NCBI RefSeq assembly: GCF_019578655.1 | Contig: NC_063260.1 | Coordinates: forward strand, 30,032,888 to 30,096,887 | Source of the DNA: Ricinus communis | Taxonomy: Eukaryota; Streptophyta; Magnoliopsida; Malpighiales; Euphorbiaceae | Direction: 5' to 3' | DNA length: 64,000 nucleotides | In this document: positions 1-11,900 of the stretch, in pieces | How positions within the stretch are numbered: the first letter of the stretch is position 1 | Layout: every line of letters starts with the position of its first letter | Position numbers and translations under genes: made by a program | Notes under the pieces: generated by a model | The model's database searches: none | Seen by the model: the letters and a program-made list of their open reading frames with translations, nothing else | What the model was told of the DNA's origin: nothing

Positions 1-288
1 AAATGCCCATAATTTGTGGTGGCAGCAGCTGCATTGACCAAATATAGCATGCCTCCATGAGTCATGCCACTGAGTTGATGATGAGCAAAATTACATGTCT
101 CCCAAACTCCTGCCCACATTTAGTCTTTCCAGAGCACAAGAAGTTTCAATGACCCACACAAAAGGCTATAGACCATAAGGGCTCAATTGGAAGATGTAGG
201 CAAGTCCATTCAGAAACTGCACACAGGACAGCTTTATACCATCTTTTGTTTTATATCTGATCTCAAAGTTGCATAATGCTCATTCCTG
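1..288. other. Flank downstream of EMB506-like pseudogene
   Basis: This stretch lies 3' of the pseudogene on the minus strand. I see no coding exon and no RNA gene in it. It may hold the old 3' untranslated region. Confidence 0.4.
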
Positions 289-3200
289 TCAAAAATCTTT
301 GTTAGCACTTACAACCTTCACTAATTTGGCAAGCTCATATGATTTAAAGTCTTTGCCATAACATAAGCAAATACCCAGCATTGTCATTCCACCCTGAATA
401 TGTCGAGCCAATACTATGAGTTTCCCAATTATAATTTCGTAGTCAGATGCTAAGTTACCGGCAATTACCTTATTTCTTCTGTTCCTATCTGCACCATTCA
501 CCAACAAAACTTTAATTATATTTCATTTACTGGTTTGCACTGCAACGTGCAATGGAGTCCAACCTTCATGTAAGAATGTCCGAAAATGTAGTGAGACTCA
601 ACATATCACCAGTGTATATAGATAGATGATCAAATTTTAGAATTTATACATACCTTATCTGCAACATTGACATCCAACATTGTATTTAATTTATAGCTTC
701 ACAGTCTGCAGGCCACCAATTTGAACTGCATAATAGAGAGAGCTAGCACCATCCTGTTACTAAGAAAAATGGGCAAGGACTTATGCAGAGCTGTGACTAA
801 TGACAGCCTCCTTTTTACCAACAATTGCCTTATGTAGAGCTGTGAGACCATCCTATTGGACCAGTTCACTTAAAATTATTGCTCCTGGTGACAGACAATA
901 AGAAATAGCAAAATATAAGATATAGAATAAGTACTGCTACAGATAAAATTCACCTCCTCAACACTCAATATCAAGTCCATCTGCTAGCAACTTATCCATA
1001 AATCATATTTGTCCTGATAATGCAAGAGTCTGGAGTGGCTTCCATTTCACCTGATATAAGAACATGGCAAGATGGTAGTGCCTTATCCAGCTAATAAGCT
1101 ATGGATAGTAGTAACTAATCAAAATTCCCACAAACAAGCTCCTTCTAATAAATACCTTAGATTTGAATGGCAACTTTTTAACCCATTTGCTAATGAAAAA
1201 GAAAGAATTTATATAACAAAGGAAGAAGTTCAAAGTTTTCCTAACCGACTGGTGATAGTTCGTCCAGGTTATAAGTTGCATTCAGTTGTACAATTGCTCT
1301 TTCTTCTGGTACTAACAGCTGTTCAATTTCAGCAAAAAATTTAGCATCAGCGTTATTTTCCAGAATAATTATACAGGTAGAAAGGGTTGCAGGTGAAAAT
1401 TGGGAGCAAGTGTAACCTAAATCCATTTCAAAATGGGAAAAACCGAACCAACAGTAGCCACTTGGGTTGGTTAGTTCTCTTTTTTAATCAGCCTAATTAA
1501 ACTCCATATTGATTTATCCTACAAGAAGAATGGAGATTAACAATTATGAAGAAGAAGCCAGTTTAGACTCTGTGGGCATCTTCCTATCAAAAAGATATGC
1601 AGTCACATCAACAAATGTAAGCCATATTTGAGAAACATTATGCAGCCAGCCACCCTCCCCTTTCTTCCCTTTCGTCTAACCATCATGCTCGTACCATTTT
1701 CCATGTGACTAGCCAAGCACCCAACATTGTTTTCCACGGTTGCAAATTCACAAAGTTATTGATTGCATGATGCTTGAGAAACTTGTAGCAAACTAGTGAT
1801 TATCAACAAAACAGTTAAAAAATAAAACAGTAAAAGAACCCCAGCCAATAGCTGTATTTTCTGATTTATTTTGGCCTGGTTCAACGGAAATTTTCTTTGG
1901 ATACTGCAATCTCAGACAGAGCTGTGGTTGTTTCAATTCTTTCCCAACTCATGTCTTCACAGACAAATATGTAACCTCAGAAACAAAGGGCATGAATGTA
2001 CTTACTTCCGAGTCTCATAAAACTTTGTGAAGAAAATTTCATTGTAGAAGGGCTCAGAGACCAGCTCAATATGATTTATCCCATAAGGAGGATGGAGATA
2101 AACAATTGTGCAACAGAAGGGCATTTTAGACTATATGGGATTCTTCCTATCGAAAAGATATGCAACCATCAAATCAGATTGACAAATGTGTGCCATATTT
2201 GAGGAACATTGTGCAGCCAAACACCCCTCCCCTTTTTTTCCCTTTCGTCTAAATTTCATGCTCATCACCATCACATTTTCCATGTGGCCAAGCACCCAGC
2301 ATTTTTATCCACAGTAACAAATTCATGAAGTTAATGATCGCATGATGCTTGAGTAACTTGTAGTAAACCACTGATTATGAACAAAACAATTAAAAAGAAA
2401 AAAATCAAAAGAACCCCAGGTGAACTGTGAATCATTCAAGGTCAATAAATGAAATGTATTTAAAAGGATAATCTTTTTTGAGTAAAAAATTGTGTTTGAT
2501 CCAATCGGCAATTTGAAGTAATGATTCTTCAATGTATCATTCCAGAAAAATAAATTACTGATTGCTTACGCTTATTTTAGGCATCAATGACCAAGAAACA
2601 GGAATAGATACAGATCTACAAAAACAATAGTAAAAGGAGACCTTCAAATATTTTTCACTTAAATACGTATTAAAGCTTTGCCTGTGAAATTCTTATCCTG
2701 AAATGCCAGACTTCCTAGCCACCTTCTTCCCTAATCAGAAGCATATTATTTATGCAGACCTAAATAAGCTTCAACAGAGAATGAATAATAAAATTGAGAT
2801 GTTCTGACCACTAATCATAAGCCTCGTTAGTTTGTAAAGACTACCTGGCATTTCAAGATTAACTATATTTCTTACATGTTATAATGAAATTTGAAAGTTA
2901 AAGAAATTAGTTGCTTTCTCAACATATTTACCAAAAATAACATAATATCATCTTCAATTCATGTACTTTTTCTGCCCATCCTTTTTATGATGATTGATTC
3001 AAGAAAAATGCAGAAAATAAGATGAGAAAAAGGAACAAAGGATTAAAGGGGCTCCTTTAGCTAGATCCTCATAATTTTTCCATGTGGAGTTGAAGAACTG
3101 TCAAAGAAGTAGATGCAACATATGTGTCTTCCGCCCATCCTCCTCATAATTTTTTGATGTGGAATTACCAACTATCCTAGTGGTAGCTTTAGCATATGTT

Positions 3201-3470
3201 TCGTCCTCCCAATCACTCTCATAATCCATGTCATACTCTTCCAATTCTTCAATTTCTTCATCATAATCACTTCCACTACAGTCATCCGGAACTTCCCAAA
3301 CTCCCGGCAATCTTTCTGAGGGCTCAGCCCATTTTGACTCAACCCGACAAGTAGTCAGTTTTCTCCATTTATTAGCAAGAAGAAAACCAACACATCCAGC
3401 CGTAAAGCTAGTCGATGCTTTGAAAAGATTGGTATCAATACTTGATCTCAAAGCAGCAGAGAATCATGGA
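289..3470 (-). pseudogene. EMB506: EMB506-like ankyrin-repeat protein, degenerate copy
   Basis: The family is a plastid ankyrin-repeat protein needed for embryo development. Recognisable pieces in gene order on the minus strand are: an acidic N-terminal exon (about 3101-3460, with GVWEVPDDCSGSDYDEE); an exon ending near 1248 with FFAEIEQLLVPEERAI; an exon about 955-1053 with KPLQTLALSGQ and MDKLLADGLDIEC; ankyrin exons about 742-870 (DGLTALHKAIVGKKEAVISH) and 640-745; 469-580 (EGWTPLHVAVQTSK); and the C-terminal exon 289-393 (YGKDFKSYELAKLVK). Breaks seen: an in-frame TGA at 523-525, a TGA inside the LALSGQ exon, a stop after IEC, a TAA after QTVKL, a one-base shift before DVNVAD, and further indels after VISH. 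The exon before EGWTPLH has AT where the acceptor AG should be. The first ATG is out of frame by one base. The order and spacing of exons show a genomic duplicate, not a processed copy. An intact copy should exist elsewhere. The match to EMB506 is from memory of the family. Confidence 0.85.
1511..2419. repeat. Diverged tandem duplication, two ~340-bp copies
   Basis: Bases 1511-1843 and 2073-2419 align along their length, about 565 bases apart. Shared landmarks in order are GATTTATCC, TCTTCCTATC with AAAAGATATGCA, GCCATATTTGAG, CCCTTTCGTCTAA, TTTTCCATGTG, AAGCACCCA, GCATGATGCTTGAG, and AAGAACCCCAG. The copies carry many substitutions and small indels. They fall between exon pieces of the EMB506-like pseudogene, so this is probably an old duplication inside an intron. 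Confidence 0.8.
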
Positions 3471-6396
3471 GGTGGATGACTGAAAGAAGAAACGGTAGTA
3501 ACTCCGGTCACCAATATGTTCTTAAACAACAACTAACATAAAATTTCAACTCATCAAACTGCACTGCCAAATAAATAGCTAACATCAATATTAGTGATGA
3601 AAAGAAATACATTAATTATTAGTAGAAAATAGTTATTGCATAATCAATATATAAAAGGTGGAAAGTTTTGTGCTTGTATATCTTCTTGCGATTCAAAGAG
3701 AGATATATCACAAAGAATTTATATGGAATAAAACATAATTACCAAATATAAGGTGCAGATAAATAAGTGACTAGTAGGTACTCATTTCACTTGATAGAAG
3801 CAATAGGAGCCACAACATTACGGTGTTCAGCAGACATGAAACTAGAAAAAGAAAATGCAAACGTCAACCAAATAAGTAAACCATCTCAGTAGTTAATAGT
3901 GCAACCAGTAATGACAGCTCTGGTCTTGCTTGCTGCAATATTGTTGCTGCAGTTAAAAACTTGCACAAGATGGATTGCTGCATCAAGCAGAATCGAACTC
4001 TTGTGCTGACTGGTCGGCAGGTCTGGCCATTGATATGGATGTTGGTCTTCAAGCTTTCTTTTGAGCCTCCAGCTGGTATATTGCATCTCTTGCTTTGTGA
4101 TGCGATGGGTACAAGTTTCATTTGTGATTAGGCTTTGTTTTGCTCTGTTTTGGGCTTGTTCCAGTCTTATGCCACCCAAAAAAATTAAGTATACATGTTT
4201 CTACCTTTTCAAAGTACATACATAATAGAATTTAGTAGAACTAGCATGAGTAAGTTTGCTTAAAAATAATTCTTAAACAAGAGTCCAAGCTAAAAGAACT
4301 TCAGAAAATTATTGCTTTTATGATCTATGCATCAAACACATGAAAGTGCATATGGCCACTGCACATTATAATGTCTGCCACTTAAACATACTACAAATTA
4401 TGGTGAACTGCTCCATGAAGTTACATTTGCCCATGAAGTTACAATTTCACAAGTCAGAATTGTAAAAGAGAAGCCTCGGTTCCCACTGACTAAAATACCA
4501 GAAAAAGCACATTTTTCTGTTTAATAGCATGTTGTCAGAGTTGTGCTTAAAATTCAAATTTTACTTCGTATCTCATTTAGTGCCAAAATTCCAAAATAAA
4601 AATCGCATCACAGAGAGAACTCACTGCGACCTCCATGAAAAGGCCACCAAAATATTTATATATATAACCGTTGAGAATATATGTCCATGTGAGACGTAAT
4701 TAGCTGCAGAACTTTAACTTCTAGAGATTGCAAGCCAACAAACTTGGATAAAACAGTGAGTAACAAGACCACTGGCAATAGGTAATACCATAACTTTTCA
4801 CAATTCAAATTCCTTTACATTTTTTGGATTATATTCCCCATCCTAGTTTCAACCCATGATTTCAAATTTGCAACGGATCAAATTTTGATAATCCAAAAGA
4901 ATGTAAATAAATTAGCTCAATGCAAACTCTACTTTTAACTTGTAATCCCAAGATTCAGTCAGAGTCTTAAAAAAAAAGAGAATTGATAAAAGAATGGGAG
5001 GACAGATGACAGAGCTAGGGAATAGCAGCTAAATGGACTAAGGTGCAACTGTATATCTTATGAAACTGGATATGAACCTGGTTATAAGCTCAGAGTATCC
5101 GCCAGCAAATACATTGCCGTTTTCTGAGATCTACATACGTCAAAAGACTGTATATCAAAAACCTTAACATATATTTCCATGAAATATGTTCTAAATGCAC
5201 CAACAAGAAGTATTCATCTTTCACGCTTTATGTCCACGGAGGAGCTTATGAACATCAAGAAAAGTTGACTATGAGGAGAAGGATATGTCAAATATGACTT
5301 CAACGATAAAAGATAATAAAAGCAAGAAAATGACTAACCATTCCCCAGAAGACAACTTTGACACAGCCAAATGGAGAACATGAGACATTCAAATGACAAC
5401 TTTATTTTCCTTTTTGATGAACTGAGATGGATACGTACAGTGATATTGGACTTTATTCCATAAGATACTAATCAGCTCCATTCAGTTTTCCAATAAGACT
5501 ACAAAGCATAATGGCTTTGTTTTATATCTTTATCTCCTCCAACAATAAGAGGAGAATAACCCACAAAATGCTTATATAACTATTGATCGAGTCATGTCTT
5601 TTATAAACCAGGAGGATGGTTCACAGCACCTAAATTTCCCTTGCCTAAATTTACCAGAGGAGGCTGTTTGCAGCAAAAATGCAATCCAAAAGAAATAAAC
5701 GATAAGAAGAAAATTGCCAAAATGAAACTATACAGATACCAAAATCTTTGTGCATAAGGATATAAAAGAATGAAAACAGGTCACTCATAGAAAAATACCA
5801 AAATCTCTTTTCTATAATTCAATCGTCCAATCCGATCAAAGCCAGCCAGTATTATCTGAAAGTCTTGGAGAATGCATGTAACTCGCAGTAACGCTTCACA
5901 TGAAATTCACTTTTAAAATCTTTATGTACCCTTCTTTTCTTTCTGATTTTCCCTTCTTTAAAATTCTTTTTGTCGATCTTCAACTTGTTGTAATCCAAAA
6001 GCAACAAGGAAACAGGGACAAACTCAAGAAAATATAAGATTCAGAATGAAAAGTGTAGAGAGCGTTACTGTGTATTCAGAATTAAAAGTTTAGATTTAGG
6101 GTTTTCACCAGTGAATTCCAAATTCACCATTGACGAATGACGATGAGGAATCGGAGACGGAGATATGAAAACAGAGGCCAATAGACCTTCGTGCTTTTTA
6201 GTTCGCACAAGGCTTTGCTTTTATAGAGGCCCTGGGCAGAGTTAAATGCTGCGTTCGATTTAAGCAGCAGTACATCTTGTCACGTGAGTTTTGTTTTATC
6301 TCCAAAGCTCGCTGATTTTTCCGAAAGTCGAAATAATTTGGCCAAAACGATAAGCGGAAGTAAATTCACAAAAGTGGCACAAAAAGACGTAAAAGT
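3471..6396. other. Gene-free stretch upstream of EMB506-like pseudogene
   Basis: I see no convincing coding exon. Open frames at 3864-4179 on the minus strand overlap each other and match nothing I recognise. The right end (about 5900-6230, minus sense) looks like a promoter and 5' leader, with a TATA-like box and a CCCTAAA-rich leader. That leader could be the remnant start of the pseudogene transcript, reached through a long 5' intron. Confidence 0.4.
6218..6225 (-). promoter_or_regulatory. TATA-like box, minus strand
   Basis: The minus strand reads CTCTATAAAAGCAAAG here, followed about 100 bases on by a leader with AAAACCCTAAATC. No intact gene follows, so the assignment to the EMB506-like pseudogene is inference. 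Confidence 0.35.
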
Positions 6397-6774
6397 TGTG
6401 GAAGTGTATACTTGTATTGATTAATTCACAGTAAAGCTCTTTACACTTACAATGAGCACACTCTCTCTCTACACAATCATAAGCTCTTCTCGTAACATCT
6501 CACAAATGATACAAGGAAGGAGTATTTATAGTTTTCCCCCTGTCTACCAACATGGCCGTGTTGGGAACATGGCCGTGCTCAAAGCCGTGTTTAGAACACG
6601 GTTTGGGGTTATTGGCCATGTTACCTACTGTGGCCGTGTTTCCCGAAGCTTCTAGGCCTTTCGCATTTGTATTCAACCAACACGGGCATGTCCTTGGGCG
6701 TGTTGGCAACACGGGCAGTGTTGAAATCCAACACGGCCGTGTTGTTTAGCCTAGCTACGAGGCAGGCCGTGACA
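6397..6774 (-). repeat. Solo LTR with CACGGCCGTG-rich U3
   Basis: The 378-bp unit begins TGTGGAAGTG and ends CCGTGACA on the plus strand, so it has the TG...CA ends of an LTR. The flanks AAAGT and ATAGT differ at one base, consistent with an aged 5-bp target duplication. A TATA box (CTATAAATACT) sits on the minus strand near 6522-6532, so the LTR points leftward. The U3 part (about 6550-6745) holds around ten variants of the palindrome ACACGGCCGTGT and is far more GC-rich than its surroundings. No internal retroelement sequence adjoins it, so it looks like a product of LTR-LTR recombination. Confidence 0.65.
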
Positions 6775-9163
6775 ATAGTCGGTGCTTTTAATTTAGGCAA
6801 TTATCAATGTGGTGTGCGTAAATTGTACGCGACATTAATACGGTTTTGCATTCGATAGACTCAGGAAATATACGACAATGCGTTTGGTTCAGACAGAAAC
6901 CGACAATGCGTTTGCTTCCGATACTGCAAAGCGTCTTTAATTCAAAGTCAACATTATTAATCAGACAACACGTTTTGCTTTTACCAAATTTGACCCCAAA
7001 ATCTTTTTTTTTTTTTTAGAAACCCTCAAAATCAATTATTTATTAAAATTTTTGTACAATACATGTTTATTAAAGTGAATTTTCTTTTCTATTTTCATAT
7101 TAATATTAAGATTTTTTTATTATTAATAACTCAGTAATTAATTTTTCAATAGTTGTTTTCTATTAATTGGTCTTTGATCAAAGATAATAATAGGCTTTTT
7201 CTAGTCCATTTAAAAATATTTTTTTTAGTTATTAGTTTAATGATTTAATGTTTAAAATACCTTCTATTAGTTAATATAGATAGTAATACCTATAATTAAT
7301 TTTTATTTATTTAATTTTAAAATTATAAATTATTATACAACAAATTTAAATTTTAATAAAATATTCTTTTTATTTAAATTTGAGAAATTATAAATAAATT
7401 GCACCAATATTTAGATTACTGTATACCGCATCAAAAATTTATTATAAAAAGTGGTTAAAATTAGCAGTATTAATTGAAAAAAAAAATTAAATTTTCTAAT
7501 TTTTATGTAAATTAAAAATGTCGTATTAAAATCGGATGAAGGGAGAATATATTTTCGGCAAATTGAGTGGAGCACTAATTATTCTTTCAAATTCAAGTTT
7601 CTTGTTCAGTTTGAGAGATTCCCTATTGGATTATATAAGTAACTCTTATAACTCCATCGAATTAATTATGACTCTTATAATATTTTTCCTGTATCTTAAA
7701 AAGAATTACAAAAATTGGATATTGTCTAACCTTTTATGTTCTGTCTCAATTCCATGGATTAATTATTATAATACTGATTCTGTCTCAATTCGATGGATTA
7801 GTTATTATCCTGTCAAAGAATGCTTCATAATCCTCATGGCTGTTTAGAGAAAGATTTGGAATTAGATTTTTTGTTTGGCTTTATACGCAAGTAGGGTAAG
7901 CTGCACAAAACGTGCTTTATGGAAAGGGCGGAAGAACGAATTTAGCCTCAAAATCCAATTTCAAATTAACTGTTCTTGGCACTGTGCATGTCCGTTTTAT
8001 ACTTATTGTTTCCAGTTCAAAATCTATGGTATATGTTTCCATAGCTACGGGAATCATACCGGAACCGTCTCTTGAGCAGTTTCAAATTGGTCTCGGTTTT
8101 AATTCAGTGTTCAAATAAAAAAGAAAGAATCGGAATTAATCGTTATATTTCTCAAATAAAAGAAAAGGAATCGAAAAATGAAACATTAATTTAAAAGGTT
8201 AAAAATTATAATAATTATTATTATATATTGATGTTAATTACATAATTATTAAATATTAATTAATTTTCTAGTAATTTATTATTTTTCTATTTTTTTATTG
8301 TCAGTTTAGAACTAAAATCGCTAGTTCATGAACTGGAACCAGCGTTTTGATTCCATTTAAAGGAAAACTGATTTAGAATTCATCCCAAGTTTCAGGCAAA
8401 TTTGAGCATGGTTCCAGATTTGACCGATTCTAGTTCGATTCCAGGCCTGAATCGGCCCGTGGCCACTCATATATACATATGGTCATGGCTTGTTATGCCT
8501 TCCAATAAACTAAAATAGAAGGGGAAAGAAATGAAATTATATTGGGGGGATGGGGATTCCTGCACTGCAGGAAAAGGATGGAATGGCTGCCTGGTGAATC
8601 CCTCCCTCATTTTGCCACTTCTAGCTATTGAATATGGGGAGGGCTAATAATGCATCCATCCACCCAACTGCTGCATGATTCAGAATAGACAATCTCCCAT
8701 AACATTTTTCAACAATGTGATTATTGCATTACTGATCAATCATTTGCTTGTCTTGTCACTATACATGTTCTGCTGCTTGATTAACAATCCATATGAACAC
8801 CCATATATAAAAAGCTTGAGGAGAATGCTGTCAATATCAAGAATCCAGTATTTCATTTCAAAGTTAAAAGAAAAAAGAAGTATAGAACATAATCTCATTT
8901 TTTTATATTGGCTCCTCTGGTAAAATTATTCATACATAAATATTGTACAAACTCAACTTCATTCAACATTTTTATCCGATTCCCTAGTAATTCATAGTAG
9001 CATCCTTATCAACTTTTCCTATCTCTGTGATGTAAACCAGTTCTGGCCTAGCAAAAGTTGTTTGCCAGAAATCTGGATTTTTAAGTCTTTCAGATTCTTT
9101 ATAAACACCAAAAAAAAGAAAAAAGAACTTATAGCTTAAAATCGGAAACTAATATGCTGTCTC
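6775..9163. other. AT-rich intergenic stretch
   Basis: No gene is supported. A short tandem duplication of about 39 bases lies at 7740-7817 (TTCTGTCTCAATTC twice). Around 8030-8480 there are GGAACCG and GGTTCCAG-like words that suggest an old repeat, but I could not define its ends. The stretch 8940-9160 is probably the 3' untranslated region of the CSLC gene. Confidence 0.45.
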
Positions 9164-11461
9164 TCAGCTTACTTGCTCACCGATCAAGTCCAAACCAACA
9201 ACTAGAAAAGACAAACCTTGGAACAGCAAGAAGTAGAAGTGAACTCCATGAGCAGATAACAAGCTCCTTGCTGCTGCAGTGAGTAGAAGAAAAGCAAGTG
9301 CAAGTTCTTTCCTGTAGAGCCTGTTTCTCTTTTTAACAAGAGGTACTTCTTGTTCTTTGAGTTTACCCAACATTTCCAAGCCAGACTCTGAACGCCTCCT
9401 AAGAATCTTCTCTTCGTTCGAAGATTTCGATTCCCTCTCAGCAAAAGCTAATAAATCCGACTCTGATGATCTTCCTGTCTTCTTTGTCACTACCCATTCA
9501 TAAGCGCTTCCAAGCTGAAATAGTCCTGATACCATGGCATTGAATTTTGTGACAGACATAGTGTTTTCGAAGAGTAGGTAAGGGACCAAGAAAGGGAAGG
9601 ATTTTGGAGCAGGCAGAATGTTCAATAGGGACATGAAAATAGGCACGTAACAAATAACCCAAAGAGGTAGTTCTGCCTCGGGTATAAACATGGTCAATGG
9701 AAGTATGATACAGAACAGTGTGAATGAGTAAAAGGGAAGTATAAGTTTCCTCAAAAGAAAGAAAAGAAATATTAAATTGGCCTTCTTCCATATGGATATC
9801 TGCAAATAAATATAAATTAATTAGTAAAAATCTACTGTATAGAACATTTTACAGATTTCAAAAAGAACTGAAGAACTGTTTTCAAGGAGATCAAGCAGAC
9901 CTTGGAGGTAATAATAGCAGAAAGGCATAACCGGAAGAGCTGCATCGGACCGGAATGCCAACGATGCTGTTGCTTCTTATAAGCTTCATAAGATTCTGGC
10001 AATTCACAGAGGACTTTTACATCATTAAGGAAGATGAATTTCCATCCATGTAAATGGGCTCGAACCGCAATGTCCATATCCTCAACTGTTGTTCTTTCAA
10101 GCCAACCTCCTGAATCTTCTAAAGCCTTAATTCTCCACACACCAGCTGTTCCATTGAACCCAAAGAAATTAAGGTAAAAACCATTCACTTGCTGTTCTAC
10201 CTCAAAATGGAAGCAGAGATTGACATTTTGTAGCCTCGTCAGTAAGTTCTCATCCTTGTTCACAAACGACCATCGTGCCTGAACTAGTCCTAAGTCAGGA
10301 TTTCCCTGTAATACACATCCGACTATAATTAATTAAGATTAACTATCTTTAGAATGAGTAAAAATTGAATCATTTTTTCTTTTTGATTGCGTGCTATATA
10401 CTTGCCCTGAAGTGAGGAATTGTTTGCTTAAGGAAATCAGGATTAGGCTGGAAATCTGCGTCAAAAATGGCGACGAACTCATAGTCTTGTACATAGTCAC
10501 AGGACATAGCTGATTTAAGATTTCCGGCTTTATATCCTGTTCTCATTAATCTGTGTCTGTAGATTATGTTGATCCCTTTCTGCCTCCATGTAGAAACTTC
10601 ATCTTTAATTAAGAGCTGCACATTTCCATCGCTTGAATCATCCAGTACTTGAATTAACAATCTATCTCTTGGCCAATCAAGCTGACAGGCTGCAGCAATG
10701 GACTGTGCATACACCTAAAACACAATGCAAGAATTTCAACATCAGATCTAGAAAGTGTTACAGCAAGCAATAAGCTACTGAAGGACACTTGAATAACGAA
10801 AAAGTTGGTTTAGTTCTGTTACCTCTCTCTCATTGCACATTGGAATCTGAACAAGAACCATTGGAAAACTTGAAGGGTCTTCAATGTCATACTCCTCACC
10901 AGTTATCTCAGGCTTCAACTTCTTGTACTTAATCCAAAAGCATCCAAGACACAGAACCAATCGGTCGAGAGATTGAATAAGGAATAGCACAGTACAGAAT
11001 TTAGATAGTGTCATCACCAAAGGAGCAACATAATCAGCTCTAAATGATAACCAAGCCATATAAGACCATTGCACTAGACCTTGAATCTCCCATGGAGATA
11101 TTAGATTCAAGTTCCATTTCTTGAAATGCGCAATAACTTCTATGACCAAAGCTAGTATTGATATAATAAGAAATGCTTTGATAAATCTATACAACTTTCC
11201 TCTACTTCTTGGCTCTTCCTCACTCGCATCAGATAAAGTAATGCGTTTCTTGATTGAAGTGAGCGTGGATTTAAAAGCTACTGCTAACCAAGAAATGCAA
11301 GTGAAAACTTTATAAGCTTTGAGGAGAAGAACCCATGTGAATTGCTTGGGACTTGTAGCTTTTTGTTTCTCAGGAAACAAAGGTGGATCTGAGGCATTGA
11401 TTTCTACAATAGAAAAGTTGTTTGGCTTCTCCATGGTTACTACAACTGAGTTTGGAGCCAT
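9164..11461 (-). CDS. CSLC12: CSLC12-type xyloglucan glucan synthase
   Basis: This GT2 enzyme builds the beta-1,4-glucan backbone of xyloglucan in the Golgi from UDP-glucose. Four coding exons, in order: 10823-11461, 10406-10714, 9901-10305 and 9164-9799, giving 662 residues. The protein starts [13 protein letters not shown], as CSLC members do. Membrane segments lie near residues 97-125 and 150-190, and more follow in the C-terminal third. The catalytic set is present: DD at 238-239, DAD at 298-300, VED at 390-392 and Q428-x-x-R-W. The C-terminus ends [13 protein letters not shown], also typical. Exon 2 ends in a GC donor (10404-10405, CAGG|GCAAGT), so intron 2 is GC-AG. No stop or frame break is seen. 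A TATA box lies about 430 bases upstream. CSLC5 is the closest alternative name within the family. The TBL gene at 34 kb acts on the same polymer. Confidence 0.95.
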
Positions 11462-11892
11462 TTTTTCTTTCGGCTTAAACTCGATATATATAATTCCACT
11501 GGAAAAACAGAGCAAACAGGGAAATACTCAATACCCAGATCAAGATTTAGCAATAGAATCAGTACTTTGATGTGGGAAATCAGTATTGAGATTTACACCC
11601 CATTTTTGGATAGAGAGAAATGGCAAGAAGATATCAAGAAACACAAAGTATTTAAACTGAACAAACACTGGATCCTTGAGACAAGAATGGAAACAGAATC
11701 CAGGAATTTTGATTGATAAAATGAGATTTCAAATCAAAGGGTTATAAAAAATGTAAGAGAAATACAGATAGACAGAAAGAGAGAAAGAAAGAAAGAAAGA
11801 TAACCAGTTTTCATATGCTTTCTGTGAGCTACTAATAAAGAAGTAAGAAGAGTATAATTTCATGGTCAGAGTTGAAAGATCCAGCTCACAAA

Positions 11893-11900
11893 TTTATATA
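11893..11900 (-). promoter_or_regulatory. Probable CSLC TATA box
   Basis: The minus strand reads TATATAAATTTGTGAG about 430 bases before the CSLC start codon. The leader after it carries a GAAA-rich microsatellite near 11776-11802. A leader this long would be plausible if it also contains an intron, which I cannot confirm. Confidence 0.5.

Noticed and set aside
3975..3998. T-arm-like GTTCGATTC word on the minus strand
   Set aside because: The flanking stem does not pair, and no anticodon or acceptor arm is found, so it is not a tRNA.
3864..4179. Overlapping minus-strand open frames of 85 and 97 residues
   Set aside because: No family signature, two frames compete over the same bases, and no splice sites or promoter support them.
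7536..7847. Plus-strand frame of 103 residues, hydrophobic
   Set aside because: It lies in AT-rich DNA that gives Ile/Leu/Ser/Tyr-rich frames by chance, and it includes a local tandem duplication.
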